A stretch of 64,000 bases of DNA from Artemisia argyi (GCA_030686995.1 CM060691.1:94630743-94694742); one strand, 5' to 3'. Shown: positions 34,595 to 47,568, counted from the stretch's first letter. The notes: a model not told the origin generated them from the sequence alone. A program made the numbers and translations.

Positions 34595-35958
34595 CGCTTG
34601 TCGAAGCGAAGAACATCTCCACGGTTATCCCTTACTTTGGATATGCTAGAGCTGATAGAAAGGTTAGCTCAAATGTATGTTCTGCTAATATTTAATTCAC
34701 TGGTTCAGACTCAAGGGCGTGAATCTATTGTTGGCAAGCTTACGGAAAATGTCATTACAGCAGCAGGCACAGATCATGTTCTTACTTGTGATCTTCATTC
34801 TGGGTAGTCACTGGGTTACTTTGATATTTCATGTTTTAACATCGTAATATGTTTACAAGTTGTTCAACTTTTTGGGTTGATAATAATTTCTTTCCTTTTG
34901 TCCACAAGCCTGTTATTCTTGCCAACAAGTCAATTTGCTCCAGTGATTTGGTAGTGGTACCTCCCGACGTTGGTGGAGTTGCTATAGCACATGCTTTTCC
35001 CCAAAAATTTATCTGCTGCAATTGTTGATAAAAGGAGTCTCAGAAATTATATGGTCTGTATCGAATTGTATGTCAAGTTGTCAACTGCTTTTTTGTCCTC
35101 TTTTCCAAACACTCTACATGTACTTTCAGGTAATGAATCTGATTGGTGATGTTATGGGAAAGGTTGCTGTGATGGTAGACGATATGATCGACACAGCTGG
35201 TGAGTTGTAAAAATCATGAACCTTATAAAAACAAGGAGTCACACATTTTTCTGCTACCTTTATAAAGTTAATTGTGTGGTCATTTGAGTCTGCATCTAAT
35301 TATCCATCATTTCTAACTGTTTGTATAACCATTCTTTTACACCGATTATTTGTGCTAAACATATGCTCTAAGGGATCTGTTTAAGAGGTTAAGAAATGCA
35401 TAATAATCTTTGCTTTAATCATAACCGTTCAAGCTCAATTAGCCACCTCAAAGTAGTTAAAGTACAAATAATTATGCTATGTCCTTATCTCTTTAACATA
35501 CCCCCGAAGGCTATATTGGCAACAACAAAATATATTATACTGTAACTGTTTATAATTAATTGTGTTTGCATTATAGCTCTACATTGATCATTAAATTTGT
35601 AACATTAACATATTGCGTATTATTTTTAGGAACTATTTCTAAAGGTGCAGTTTTACTACATGAAGAGGGTGCCAGGGAAGTCTATGCATATTGCACTCAT
35701 GCTATATTCGGGTAGATCGTATGCTTATCATTGATTTTAATGACCCACACTTGGAATAAAGAGCATATGTTTTTACTTTTTATGTTATTAGTTCAAGTTA
35801 CACACTAACATGCCACATGAATTTTGATGTCTCTAAATTTCATCTTAATGTAACTAATATATTTGTGCTTTTTTTACAGCCCCCTGCAATTGAGAAGTTG
35901 TCAAGCGGTCTTTTCCAAGAAGTGATTGACAATTCTTTTAAAGGTGCAACAGGTCAGG
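34595..35958 (+). pseudogene. Ribose-phosphate pyrophosphokinase (PRPP synthetase) fragment with introns
   Basis: PRPP synthetase makes phosphoribosyl pyrophosphate from ribose 5-phosphate and ATP for nucleotide and amino-acid synthesis. Exon pieces keep order and GT-AG introns: 34595-34662 (STVIPYFGYARADRK), 34709-34835 (TQGRESIVGKL, TCDLHSG, YFDI), 34909-35050 (PVILANK, VVVPPDVGGVA, frameshifted later), 35130-35199 (MNLIGDVMGKVAVMVDDMID, the PRPP-binding loop), 35630-35711 (GTISKGAVLLHEEGAREVYA) and 35880-35958 (PPAIEKLSSGLFQEV). Defects: TAG after HSG near 34806 (Gln position), a frame break near 34998, missing N-terminal exons and a C-terminus that diverges after QEVI. Retained introns rule out a processed copy. 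Its position upstream of a Helitron helicase piece suggests gene capture. Confidence 0.85.
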
Positions 35959-37315
35959 TAAGGAATCACGTTTTGCCTCAGAATGTTAGCGTGCCACGCA
36001 TCATCTCAATCAAGGATGTCATCTCTGTTCTGGGGAGAGACTCAGATGTCAAGATCTCCGCTCATCTATCGCCTCATATTTTATAATCGTGTTACCCTCT
36101 TTTGACCACCACCGCCACAACCCACGATAGAACTGTGAAAAAATGTATGTCAACTGGCACATCAGCAAGTACTTGCCCAACGAGGTAAGTAGCTCTCAAA
36201 AATTATAAGTAAAAGAATCAAAAATAGTTGTGTCGATGTGTGTTTGTTATAATCTTTCTTTATATTCTGGAGTTGGTGAGCAGGTTGGATACATACTCAA
36301 TGTGTCATGGTAAAAAATTTTACCTCAAGTGGAGACAAGATGGTACAGATTATAATACTTTCATACTCATTAATCATTTGAATATGTTAAAATATTTATA
36401 GTTTTTTATATTGGTATTTATACTAAATATTTTTATAATGTTTTGCGAATGCGAAGTTATGTTGGGCTCATATTTAACCTCCACTGACGTTAGTAATCAC
36501 TCTAAAGATTTTATTAGTAGTAACACAAACCATTCCGGCAACGAATTAATATAAGTATACATATGCTCTATGAGTTTAAGAGGTTAGCAGTCATTTTGGT
36601 CTAATTTATTACACATATGTTCGTAAGGTGTGTATCCCTTAGTGGTGGAAAGTTTTACATTAGGTACAGCGCTATACTATGTGGAGGGCTTTTTAGTGTA
36701 TGTGTTGAATATTATGGTGTTAGAGTTAGTGGACAAATAGCGGGTATCATTGATATAATATGGTGAGAAGCTAGGTACAGACCATGGTTAGAAAATGAAC
36801 TCAAAGAACACATAGAACTGCTAGGAGAGCCGGAAAGGTACTAATTTTAAGTAAGATATTGTAATACAAAAAATAATAAAAGGGTCAGTTTAGGTAGTAT
36901 TTGATATTTAATGGGTCAAATGCTTAGCATAAAAAAGTTGCTAACGGGTCGAATGGGTAATATTATAATGAATACATTGTCTTCATATAATTACGATAAT
37001 AATCTACAACAAATAAATGCTATCTCCACGGAATTCTAATGGTATGATACAAGAGTTATAAAAGAGTCGTGGTTCTTACATAATTCGTATAACATTCGAT
37101 CTAAAGATATTTATTTTGCATATGAATTTACAACATATACTTTGTTCTTATGGGACAACTTATTAACTTTATTTTCTCATATTGGATGAACAGATACATT
37201 AGTTTTTTTCTTTCTTAATGCATATAATAAATGTGTTGGTATGTTTATAGCTTATTTTCATTAACTTGATTTTTTCAACGATATTCATAAGGCTCGCCCA
37301 CCCATTGGGTAGGAT
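35959..37315. other. Unassigned sequence between the PRPP synthetase and helicase pieces
   Basis: Starts with the donor-like GTAAGG after GGTCAG. The frame to 36086 (RIISIKDVISVLGRDSDVKI) looks protein-like, but I cannot name it; it may be a second captured exon. The rest is AT-rich with no clear frame. Confidence 0.35.
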
Positions 37316-37375
37316 ATGCTACTATTTACACAATACCCCGTATGGTTCTTAGCCCTTTTTATTTCTAATACTAAG

Positions 37376-37630
37376 ATGCCGTTTGAACTTAATCTTAGGC
37401 AATTCCATGTTGCGGTGTGTTTTGCAATGACTATTAATAAAAAACAAACCCAAACATTGTCACAAGTTGGGTTGTTTCTGAGGCCAGTTTTCACCCATGA
37501 CCAACTTTATGTGGCTGTCTCTAGAGTGAAGAGCATGAAGGAATTGAAAATTATTTGTTGTGATACGGATAGAAATGACGCAATGTCAACAACAAACGTT
37601 GTATATAAAGAAGCTTTATTTTACATTTGA
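37376..37630 (+). pseudogene. Helitron RepHel helicase, C-terminal fragment
   Basis: About 85 codons match the end of the PIF1-like helicase domain of plant Helitron RepHel proteins: MPFELNLRQF, then the AMTINKKQTQTL block (motif V region, normally with NKSQGQ), VGLFL, PVFTHDQLYVAVSRVKS (motif VI) and the terminal NVVYKEALF. The protein would unwind DNA during rolling-circle transposition. The rest of the helicase, the Rep nuclease domain and the HUH motif are absent from the window. The substitution of KKQT for KSQG in motif V suggests a dead copy. Confidence 0.85.
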
Positions 37631-39203
37631 GTTTAAATCATATATTACGCTGTCACAAAAAACTTTGTATATTTTAATTATTCTATAATTGTGAACTTTC
37701 ATTTATTTTTATTGTTAATGCATTCAATATAAAAATTGGTGCGTTTATATCTTATTATTCGTTAACTAAAACATGTAGTTACTGCTTTAAGGTAATCCTC
37801 GAAGAGGATTCTGGTAGTATTACAGCGACATGTTTCCCATACAAAAAAAACATAATTTCAACAAAAAAAACGTCCAAATAATAATAGAAAAAATTCCCGG
37901 TCGCCTAACCAACTTATTGCAAACATAACACATCTAGGTTTACAATTACTAAAAAAAATTTCTGTTTGGATGGTGAGTGTTCAGAACTTTAAACCTGTGC
38001 AGTTTGGCACATTCTTTCATCGTGTATTCCTGTTTCCAGAAATCTTAGCACTGAATACCTTCTTTGGCATAACAACAGTGTTAGATTGTTTGATTTATTG
38101 AAAAGCTCAATATAATTCAGAATTGGCAGCGAGGGTGTAAAGCGAGTTTGCTTATGTATTATGATACCATAATGCATAACATGTAACTTCTCATTTACGC
38201 TTCTATGATGGTAGATACATGACTAATTTACAAGGGTGATAGGTGGTTGCCAGTTCCATTTTTATGTTTGTGTGCAATGTATGAACCACACGCTGTAAAT
38301 CCTCCTTTCTGTCGTTGATTATGTTATCGCCTTTTGGTAGTCGTGCTTGCTTATGTGAAACTTGCCATAAATAATTTTATCATCCCTAGAGCTTTATATG
38401 ACATACATGCGGTAGGCATTATATCTTATTGAATTGTTGACACTAATGACCGAATATTCCTCTATACAGTGACCCAACAAACAAAAAGTTAGTCTTTGCA
38501 AAAAGGGATCCTGGAGGAAAAGGAGCATGTCATTGTAGCTTTTGCTTTACAGAAATTTAGATTGAAGGAAAGGATGTCCAATATATCGTTTCCTATCCAG
38601 TTTACAACACCAAATTCAAAGCAACATACTGGTCAGTCACCAACATCCACTACATTAAAATACTTCTATCAATATGCCCCAAAAACAACCCCTCTAAAAA
38701 TACTTCTATCTAACCACATTGTTAGATAAGAAAAGGAATTTATTGAATTTAAGATAGAAACCAAGAAATCATTTGACATTCTTTTCCTTGGACCAAAAAC
38801 ATTTCTACTGAAATATAGTACTTAATCCTATGAAAATGGCAACGTTTGAGCAAATCGTCTTTACTAAGCTATTTGCCTATTTTAAAAAACAAATTTCCGT
38901 TAACTAACACTATCAAAAGTAAAATTATAAGACATGCCCGCCCACAAGTCATGAAGCTGATGCTCTTGGTTTGTGTAATCCTCTTGGCAAGCTTAACGTA
39001 TTAAAACCTAAACCATGACCAATCTCATCGCCACATACTTTGCAGTAGAATGTTTCCAGATGGTTGGTAATTATGCATTAGAAAACACATCATTATAGAG
39101 TTAAAATAAATATTGCTATGTCTAAGTATGATCCATCAAGAACTGATCCGTTATCAACTTAAGAAACGAAGCATAGTCTCTAAACTCTTGTTACATTGAT
39201 TAG
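37631..39203. other. Unassigned interval 3' of the helicase piece
   Basis: AT-rich, no recognisable gene. The hairpin AATCCTC-gaa-GAGGATT at about 37795-37812 is followed at once by CTGGT, which is too close for a Helitron terminus. The frame at 38496-38729 is not recognised. Confidence 0.35.

Positions 39204-39247
<44 letters not shown>
39204..39247 (+). repeat. Poly(A) tract, 44 nt
   Basis: Uninterrupted run of A. No SINE promoter boxes or flanking duplication were seen nearby, so it is reported only as a homopolymer tract. Confidence 0.85.
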
Positions 39248-39248
<1 letters not shown>

Positions 39249-39831
39249 AAGGAAAGAACCCTACCAATCTAGAAAATTGTATCTTTGGTTCTTCAACAAT
39301 TACCCCTTTCATTAAAATTTTAAAATTAACCACATTAAAAAAACACATACGAAATATAATATTCAGAATCTTAATTAAACTGTCGTTTAATTACAGAAAC
39401 TTACCACAATCTTTTAATCATTTGTTTCCCTAACTGAGTGTCAAGCAATATTTTTACCAATTCATGTAACCATCTAATCTAACGAACAAAAAAATATCGA
39501 AGGGAAAGTTTAGCTAAAATAGTTTTCTTTAAAGAAAAAAAATCAAAAATTTGACCTCCAAGAATTTTAGCTAAAGGGGATAATAACTTTGAACACTTTT
39601 TATTCTCTCTTCAATAGGGCATGATGAGCTTTACAAATTACAAAAATTGTTACATCAGCATTATTCAACAATATAATACATCTGCAACATAAATTGGTTC
39701 TAAACAGGGAAGAATGGCAAGATGAACATGATCATGATGTACATATAAAAGGTAAAAGAATCAAACCGAATAGCATGCTCTTGATTAGTGGTCATCCATT
39801 TAGAAAATATTGCAGGGACTTGTAGATTGAA

Positions 39832-39866
39832 AATTTAACATTTTAAATTCTATGTATGACACTAGT
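39832..39866 (+). other. Candidate Helitron 3' terminus
   Basis: AATTTAA-catt-TTAAATT forms a perfect 7-bp stem with a 4-base loop (39832-39849), followed after a 12-base spacer by CTAG and a T (39862-39866). Helitrons end in CTRR, insert before T, and have a hairpin about 10-12 bases upstream, so the spacing fits. The stem is all A/T, weaker than typical, and it is 2.2 kb from the helicase piece; no partner TC-type 5' end was found. Low confidence. Confidence 0.3.
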
Positions 39867-40736
39867 ATACCCATGCACTTTTCTGATTTTTAAGTATGCC
39901 TTCTAAATATAAATAAATGGATAAAAGATCATTGAACTTTGATTGTTTTTTCAGTTTCACACCATCTTTATCAAAATCTTATTCTAGCTAATGTAAACTG
40001 GCAAAACAGTTGAGATAATGCACCACTTCATTGTCAAATTTTTTCACCATGTCTCCTCTGCTCCAAAATACACAGTTTTTTTATAAGATAAACTTTTGAT
40101 ACTTGATGACGCAATTTATATAATTGTGGGAATATAACTGTGATGCACAAACCTTTTCGTTGAGCACATGCAAGTCAAGAATGCAAAAATCTACAATAAT
40201 AATTTTAGTTTGTATCATTAAGTATATCTTTACATTTATGCTATTTCGACATTTAATGATGAATATAGATACAATACTTCAACTATGGTTGGAGTGTTGT
40301 TCTTATGTGCCTAGAATTGACTCGCGCAACCAGTGCTTCAAGCTCAATTTGAATTATTATTGTTTGAGATGCATGCCAAAATTCGCCATAACACGTACAA
40401 GAACACAAGCCAAAAATGGATATTGTGTTAATTCGAGCAATAATAGTTGCCAATATGAACATGAAACAATAGCAAAAGACTAACACGAGGGTTTGTGAGA
40501 ATATGAAAGGTTATTATATCTTGCATGCCAAATACCATATTAGACTAGTATGGGATTGTTTGGGTTAACTAACGACGTTATGTGGGCTCATACAAGAAAA
40601 CTATAAGAGAGCCGGATGTGGTTCGGATTATGGATATATGTTATTTATCAGTTACGTCAGTTTTGCCTTTAACATTTTTATAACACATAATTAAAAAAAC
40701 CAACTTTTGTGACCCACAATTTTTATTCAATTTACA
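39867..40736. other. Unassigned AT-rich interval
   Basis: No gene, LTR end or RNA feature was recognised. The overlapping frames at 40124-40486 on both strands have no known motif. Confidence 0.35.
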
Positions 40737-40740
40737 TTAA

Positions 40741-41198
40741 GGTGGCGTTTGGTTCATGAATTTTAAATTCTGATATTTCAAATTCTTGGAAATTTCAATT
40801 CTTAAGGATTTAGAATTTCGGAATTTAAAATACCTTCACGTGTTTGTTTGACAAAAATTTAGTATTTTGAAATATATCATAATGTTTGTATTGCAGTTTT
40901 TAGTAAGTCATGGATTTACTTTTATTCTATGAAAAAAAACTCGACGCCAAAACAACATAAACAAAAAGGAAAAAAAAGTAAAAATAGTATTTTGGTCATT
41001 TATAAAAAAAATGTTTCCAAGTAAATTGAAGTTCTCCATTTTTGGAGGCATTCTAATTGCCTTATTTTACCAATTTATGAAATTAATATCCATCATTTGG
41101 TATACAAAAGTACAAAACACATTATTTCAAGTAATTTAAAATACAAATGCTATGAATTCCCCCCCCCCCCCCCCAATATACCCCAACCAAACGTACCC
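40741..41198. mobile_element. MITE, 458 bp, Tourist/PIF-Harbinger-like
   Basis: Terminal inverted repeats GGTGGCGTTTGGTT (40741-40754) and, reading inward from the other end, GGGTACGTTTGGTT (41198-41185) match at 11 of 14 positions. Each end is flanked by TTAA (40737-40740 and 41199-41202), compatible with a TTA/TTAA target duplication. GTTTGGTT-type ends with TTA duplications are usual for PIF/Harbinger MITEs. The interior is non-coding, with an inverted AATTC/GAATT-rich subterminal region and a 16-base C run at 41159-41174. It would be moved by a transposase from elsewhere. Confidence 0.75.
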
Positions 41199-41202
41199 TT
41201 AA

Positions 41203-43243
41203 AGAAAAGAAAAAACAAACACAATAATCACAGTTATACTCTTAACGAAGTCCCTGTAACAAGAAAGGGTATTGCAACAATAACGTCGCCATATGGCTTG
41301 AAACACCTATAACACAGTTCCCATAGCACTTGCACTGTGTATTCTAAAAGATTTCAGTTCTAATCCGGTTATACCCGAAACCATTTAGTGAAAATATTAA
41401 ACCTTAAATCTGATGATATAGCACTGCGGGTTCATGTCCTTGGGTTACACAACACAACTTCAAAAGATTCGTATTAACCTTACCCAAATATGTTTTGCGT
41501 GGTTCCAGTAAAGTCGGGTATACCCTTTTGGCACCCTTAGAACACATGATGATTTGGGATGGCAATAGAGTAGGCATGGTTATGATAATAGGCTGAGATT
41601 GTAATGATAGTGTGAGATTGTACACATTTGTAGTTGTAGTTGTACTTGTACATGTGGGTCTGATTTTTAGTAACAAATTCGAATACTCCAAAGCAGTTAT
41701 TTTGTAAACCACACTTTTCGGTTTATCTTGTAAAAGGAATAAAGTCAATAAACAAGAATTCATGACAAAATAAAATAAAATAAAATAATAAATTTATTAA
41801 CAAACAAACATCAAAGTGAATCCAAAATTCACACGCAAGTAATAGACCCTTTGAATACAACTAGCTCAACAAGTTAGCCGTCGGGTTACTAAGCCCACTT
41901 GATGTTGAATGCTAGCACTATGATGCAATTCTTGCATCTAAAACTAATTGGTGAAAAACGATATGTTTTTCACATCTTCTATGTAGTATGAGAAGAACTA
42001 GCCTATAAACCCGTGATAAATTATGAGTGGCTTATAAAATTGAATGAACATGTAAAATAAACATAGTTAAATACTATAAAATCGAATGAACATGTAAGTC
42101 ATGGGCTAAAGTTCAAAATAAACATTGTTAAATTTCATAAAAGCCTATAAACCCGCCGAAAGCATGGGTTAACTTTTGAGTAGAGAAATATAATAAATTA
42201 CTATTTCTTTCAAGTATATTAAGAAAAAAAAATATGTAAAGAACAATGAGATAGATATCTAAAATGTGTATAATGTATAAAATTCATATTAAGATAGAGT
42301 AAAAGGTGTTCTATACCTAAACTAATACAACAAAGTTAATCCATGACATAACCTTATTCAATTACATTTCAGTCAACAAATAAATATAAAGAGTTACTAA
42401 GCTTATCCGCAAATTTCCGCAAATTTTGCAACATGGTAGATCACCTAAAAAATTGTTGACTATCATCGTAGATCAACATGGATTTGATGATCAAATGCCT
42501 AAGACGGTAAGGCTTGGATAACATCAACGGATGGGGTTCATCAACTTTGGATGACAATTTTATGACATCTTTAAAGGTGTTTTTATAACCTTCGATATCC
42601 ATCACCAAAAGCAGGAGGCATTTACAACATTTTCGAATGCACTAGTTCCGTCCTTGCCACATTTTGTTAAAACCACTTGAAATCTCAATTAAAGAATCCA
42701 TAATGCTCGGTATATTATATCCAAAGTAAACAAATCACTACCTTTCAATAGCATAAACATGAACACTTTCGCTCTTTATAGCACAAATAGCTAATTCATA
42801 ATCTTCTAAACGACACACTTATCCCGTCATTGCAGTGAACAGAATTTAAGGTGCTTATTAATCTAACATTACCATCGAATGTGATAACTTTATTGAGATA
42901 TCTAAATATAAGTCCAAAACAAGTTAAAAACACCATTAAACCACAGCCAAACTACCTGCTTCTTTGCACTACTACTCTACATTGCATCTTCAAGAGCTTT
43001 ACTAAAGAGAACCCCTAAAACTATAGTTAAACTCAAGTTCGACTCGTCACCGCATAATTTAAAATCCCAACTTTTAGATTACTGTCTTACAATTCCTTAT
43101 AACATTTCATTGAACACCTTATATGCGCTCCTAAATCCACTTGACTTATTCTATACCCCATAGAAGAATTCATATTACCAATGACAACATCAAATATATT
43201 TCAATTATACAAGATGAGTCTAGACCTTAAAAACAACGATACC
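41203..43243. other. Unassigned interval before element F
   Basis: No recognisable gene. A short (AAAAT)n-like stretch lies at 41768-41788. The minus-strand frame at 41404-41763 has no recognised domain. Confidence 0.35.
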
Positions 43244-43876
43244 TGATAACGCTCTAATTATAGATATTTCTCGAGCATTATATTATATGTTAATAATCAT
43301 TTAGTGTGAACTTTTGGTACTTAATAGCATGAAATGAATGCAGGTTCACTCTCAGACGTTCGGAAGCATGAAACACTGAAAAGAACAAACTATCTCATCA
43401 TTCGAAGCAACGAAATAAGAAGTCCATTATATTCCTAGCAAGTGCGCCGGTTTTCCAGCTAAGTGCTCCGCACTTGTCCTCTCGGTCAAAGGAAGTCAAT
43501 CAAATATATTAAATAAAAGGGCGCCGGTTTTGTATTTTAAGTGCGCCGTACTTCCTCTGCATTTATGAAACTTTGGCGTCAAGAAAACAGAAAAGTGCAC
43601 CGCACTCATATCAAAGTACGCCGTACTTTGGACATCAGAAGCCTATAAATAGAGCTCATTTGCAAGCATTTGAACTCTCCACTCAATAACCAGTTCTCGC
43701 GAAGCAGAGATAAGAAGTACTACATGATCCTGAGCCTTAACCAGATGTGAACAAGTAGAGCAAGGGGTGTTGAATGCATGTTGGTGTCGAAATCTTGGTT
43801 ACTTGTGACACTTGTGTAATCCATTTGATCAATCTGATTCGTATGTCTCTTGTTACTATTTAGTCATTTCTGTTGT
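43244..43876 (+). repeat. F 5' LTR, first part
   Basis: Carries five copies of the self-complementary motif at 43440-43450, 43461-43475, 43539-43553, 43593-43606 and 43613-43629. A TATA box follows at 43644-43651. It ends at the left GTTGT target copy (43872-43876) of element E. The start is inferred and could be somewhat further left. Confidence 0.65.
43644..43651 (+). promoter_or_regulatory. F TATA box
   Basis: TATAAATA in the context GCCTATAAATAGAGC, a near-consensus plant TATA box, 15 bp after the last motif copy. Confidence 0.75.
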
Positions 43877-45318
43877 TGATACGTGGGAATTGCACCAGGC
43901 TTTACCTCTCGAGGGATCTTGAGAAGCTTACAACCCCCACCAGGCAGTGTACCTGATCGTTGTAGTATAGTATAGTGACAAGTACCAGGGGAATGATCGT
44001 TCAACTCAGGAATAGTGTAGCTAGGATTAGAAAGCCTCAAAACTAGGTCTAGAGGTGAGGGATGATTCTTTTTGTATTTTTATACTTTTATAAAAGCAAT
44101 TAAAATCTCGGTTTTTGGAAGTGTGGACGGAATTAGTTGCTAGTCAACTAACCCAGTAACTAAGATGCAATCAAAATAAAATAACAAAAATGAAAATGAA
44201 ACTAATTAAACTAGTGGTGTGAACAATAATAGGGTAAATTGTGTTTACTTAGATTTCATTACTCCCTAGATATCTTTTACAGGTTGATAGTTTGTTACAA
44301 TTGCGTGGATGACGGGTTATAGTCCTTAATATCATTTGTGGGGTGGCGTACGTACTTCCCCAACTCTATAAGCTCCTACTTCACTCCTATGTCGAGCCTG
44401 CAAGAAGCTCCTAACATGGGATCATTAGAATTCGCTCATGCATTAAATACAACCATAAAAACCTAGTACGCATTGGTTCATGTTTCTTAAGACATTCAAG
44501 CATGTTACCCAATGGAAGTCTGCCAGTTTTCTTAAGCCTAACATCAAAATCATTCATCCGTAACAACTATAAACAAGCAATCAACCCATAATCAACATCT
44601 AGGTTCCACTACATCCAAGCAAACACACAAGAGATCTAGCCTAACATGTTAAAATCAAGACAAGCGTAAGATATATTCAAACAACACATAGACATATTGA
44701 ATGAATTGAAAGGATACTTATCTTAATTGAACATGAAAGGTTTCAAAGGGTAAAAACCCTTGAAAGTACAGTAAAAATCGTGCTAGGGTTTCTCCAAGTT
44801 ACTCTAATTGTCCTCTCTTTATGAATGAAAATTACAAAACTATATATAGATTTTCCATCGTGACGGCGTCAAGAAGAAATGTCTGACACCGTCAACTCGC
44901 CGCCCATAGTAATATCGGATTGCCTAGATCCAGATCTGATGCCGTCAAGTGCAAAATTTCTCTGGGCCGTCACATGCAATGGGACCATGACGGCCTATGG
45001 TGACGCCGTCATGCCCTTAGTGTAAAAACTCTCTGGATCGTCACGGACTCTATCCACTTCACCTCTTGTTTTACTCTTAACGCCGTCATGTAGAACCTTG
45101 TGACGCCGTCATGTACTGTTCCCAGCAAGGAAAATTAAGACTTTGCCATTTTCTTCACTTTTATGCTCCAAAAACGTCCAAAATTCTTCCTTTTTCCAGA
45201 ATTCACTCCAAAAGTACATAAAATCACAAAAGGAACGATTTAGGGCAATATTTGATCAAATAAATTCAATTCCGGGCTTAAATGACCCTCTAAAAACGGA
45301 TCATTTTTCACCTCATCA
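43877..45318 (-). repeat. E 3' LTR (1442 bp)
   Basis: Contains full TGACGsCGTCA motifs at 44861-44871, 45001-45011 and 45101-45111 plus several decayed ones (44884, 44938, 44967, 44997, 45079). The TATA-like TCTATATATA (minus strand; 44841-44850) lies directly downstream of the cluster on the minus strand. Confidence 0.93.
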
Positions 45319-47568
45319 TATACCCTTACACTTGAGATTTGCTTGTCCTCGCAAATGCGCTTTTATTCTAATCAAAATACAAGTTAGGGGTCATTTAACA
45401 CTAATATAAAAGTAATTACAACAAATAATCGTTCCACTAAAGACCAAAGACAAGCACGGAGGTCGTACACTAGCACCTCACAAATAGTGTTTAGATACTC
45501 ACATCTCTCGGGTGTAATAAAGTATATATCACAATATGGAAATGGAAAACATCTCTCACTACCTGTCATAGCAAAATAGATTACCATAGGCTTGGGAAAG
45601 GTTCAAACCTCCACCATATGGCGTAAGCACCTAGGATAAACTATCAAAGAGGTCTTTTAAAGGGTTATAACGTTAGGTGTAGGGATATTGAATACACGGT
45701 TTTGTTGAATAAAGGCAATCTTTACTGGTGGCGAGTTAATAATCTTGGTTAATTACATGTACAATATGGCGTTGCTAAGCCAAGACTAGACTCGACTTAA
45801 GCTAATAAATGAAAAATAACACAAACATAAAACAAACATAGAATGAAACGGGATGGTAGTCCGTATGTTTTTTTTTTCTTTTCTTTTCTTTTTCTATTTT
45901 TTTTCTTTTTTCTTGATTTTTTTGATTTTTTTTTTTTTTTTTTTTTTTGCATACACACTTACCCTACCATCCAAAACAATACATCATAGGGAATGTACAT
46001 TCCCCTTACACTTGAATTTTTACATACTTTACAATAAACTAATCTAATGACTCGAATTAAGATAATCAAAACACTTGGAGTACTTTTAAGATTAACGTAC
46101 ATATGGGGGTAATAATATGATGTTCTTCCCCATTACTCCATAACACAAGTACTTTGCCCATGAGTCCCAATCGTCCCAAAACAATATGTACAAGGATATG
46201 ACTCGACTTAGCAACCATGTAATCAATTAGATAATTAACTAAGGGTTTAAACAAATAACAATAATGCACTAAAGATGAGTGCATACACAGAAGGCTAAGG
46301 CGATTTGGGTGTACATTTAAGTGGGTTGTAACAAATTCTTCCTTTAAGTAAGATGCTTAAAGTTAGAAACGAAAAGATAGGCTCGGAGGGGTGTACTAGG
46401 GGTTTCGTGTACTAAAAATGAGTACAACACTAAGGTGTGGGAAAAATTAATTGACTTTACTAGCCAAGTAATATGACTTAAATGGTCAAGTAATTATGAT
46501 ACGGGTTTAACACAAGGGTGATCCTAATGCCTCTTATCATGTAGTAAATCCTACTGCACGAATGTAGTCTCACTAGCGGTCTCGGGATGCATCACTAACG
46601 CAAGTTCTAGGATCTAAATGCTATCAGTACACTCATAAGCACTAATAGTAAATGCTTTTCCTATCAAATCTAAAGGCGAACCTCACATATTTGGGTGGAA
46701 AATTTTTCTGAATAGTACGGTTTTGTGCTAGTCATACAACTCCTATCCATGAGACGCTTGCTAAGGCTAAAGTTTCACTCCTAAATGTTGTAAAAAAATT
46801 TAAATTTGGCGCTAAAATTACGCTAACAAGTATTTCTCTTAGTTTTATTACACACCTACCATCAAACAAACAAACTCAAGTGAAAGTGTATCCTATACGG
46901 TATCATCATTTACCCTCCCCTTACACTTAGGATGAACATTGTCCCCAATGTTCAATTAAAGAATGTAAAAGTAAAACAGGTAAAAGAATGAAATAAAATA
47001 CTCCCCTGATTCGTTCGGTGTGGATAGTGTGGTAACAAGGTTAGATCTTCCTCCAAGAAAATGAACAATCCAAGCTTCCCTTCCAGAATATAAATCATCT
47101 TCTTGTCATACATAACCTGTTAAACCTGAGAAAACAAACAAGGCAACCTCGCGTAAAATCGGCGGCAATCTATATATACTAATAAATCCTAGAAAACAAA
47201 TTAAGATATAATGCTTGTGGAATGAATGTTTGCATATTTCCTGGAGTTTATAAAACTAAAGAATTAACAAAAACTTTAAGATTCCGTTAGAAAAACAAAA
47301 CTAGCAAAATTTCCAGAATTTTACACATGACGCCGTCAAGAGTAAACTCATGACGCCGTCAGAAGTGACCTGCAGAAATCTTTACGTTAAGTTTCCGGAA
47401 AATTTCTGGAATATGTCCTACTTCCTGGAAAATCCTGCAAAACATCATTATGACTCGATACAAGCATTTGACGCTAACAAATACGAAGATACATGTCCAT
47501 TTAATATTGTGGAGAATCATGATCAATTTTGTTTCTTAAAAACAAATTTGGGGTTTCCCCTTACACTT
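45319..47568 (-). other. E 3' non-coding half with four polypurine-like copies
   Basis: A 2.2-kb non-coding stretch between ORF and 3' LTR. On the plus strand (C)CCCTTACACTT occurs at 45323-45333, 46002-46013, 46917-46927 and 47557-47568; on the minus strand each is AAGTGTAAGGG(G). The copy at 45323 abuts the LTR and is the working polypurine tract. The copy at 46917 is preceded (minus strand) by the GAACATTGGGGACAATGT hairpin that in element A precedes its polypurine tract. Two TGACGCCGTCA motifs lie at 47328 and 47351, and a long T/C tract at 45868-45949. Confidence 0.75.
45868..45949. repeat. Pyrimidine (T/C) tract, about 80 bp
   Basis: Almost pure T with scattered C, inside the non-coding half of E; the phenylalanine-rich frame here is an artefact. 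Confidence 0.9.

Noticed and set aside
37795..37825. Hairpin AATCCTC/GAGGATT followed by CTGGT as a Helitron end
   Set aside because: No spacer between stem and CTRR; known ends have about 10-12 bases.
40124..40486. Overlapping ORFs on both strands
   Set aside because: No known motif, no splice or promoter context; chance frames.
45853..46047. Phenylalanine-rich plus-strand ORF
   Set aside because: Product of the T/C tract inside E.
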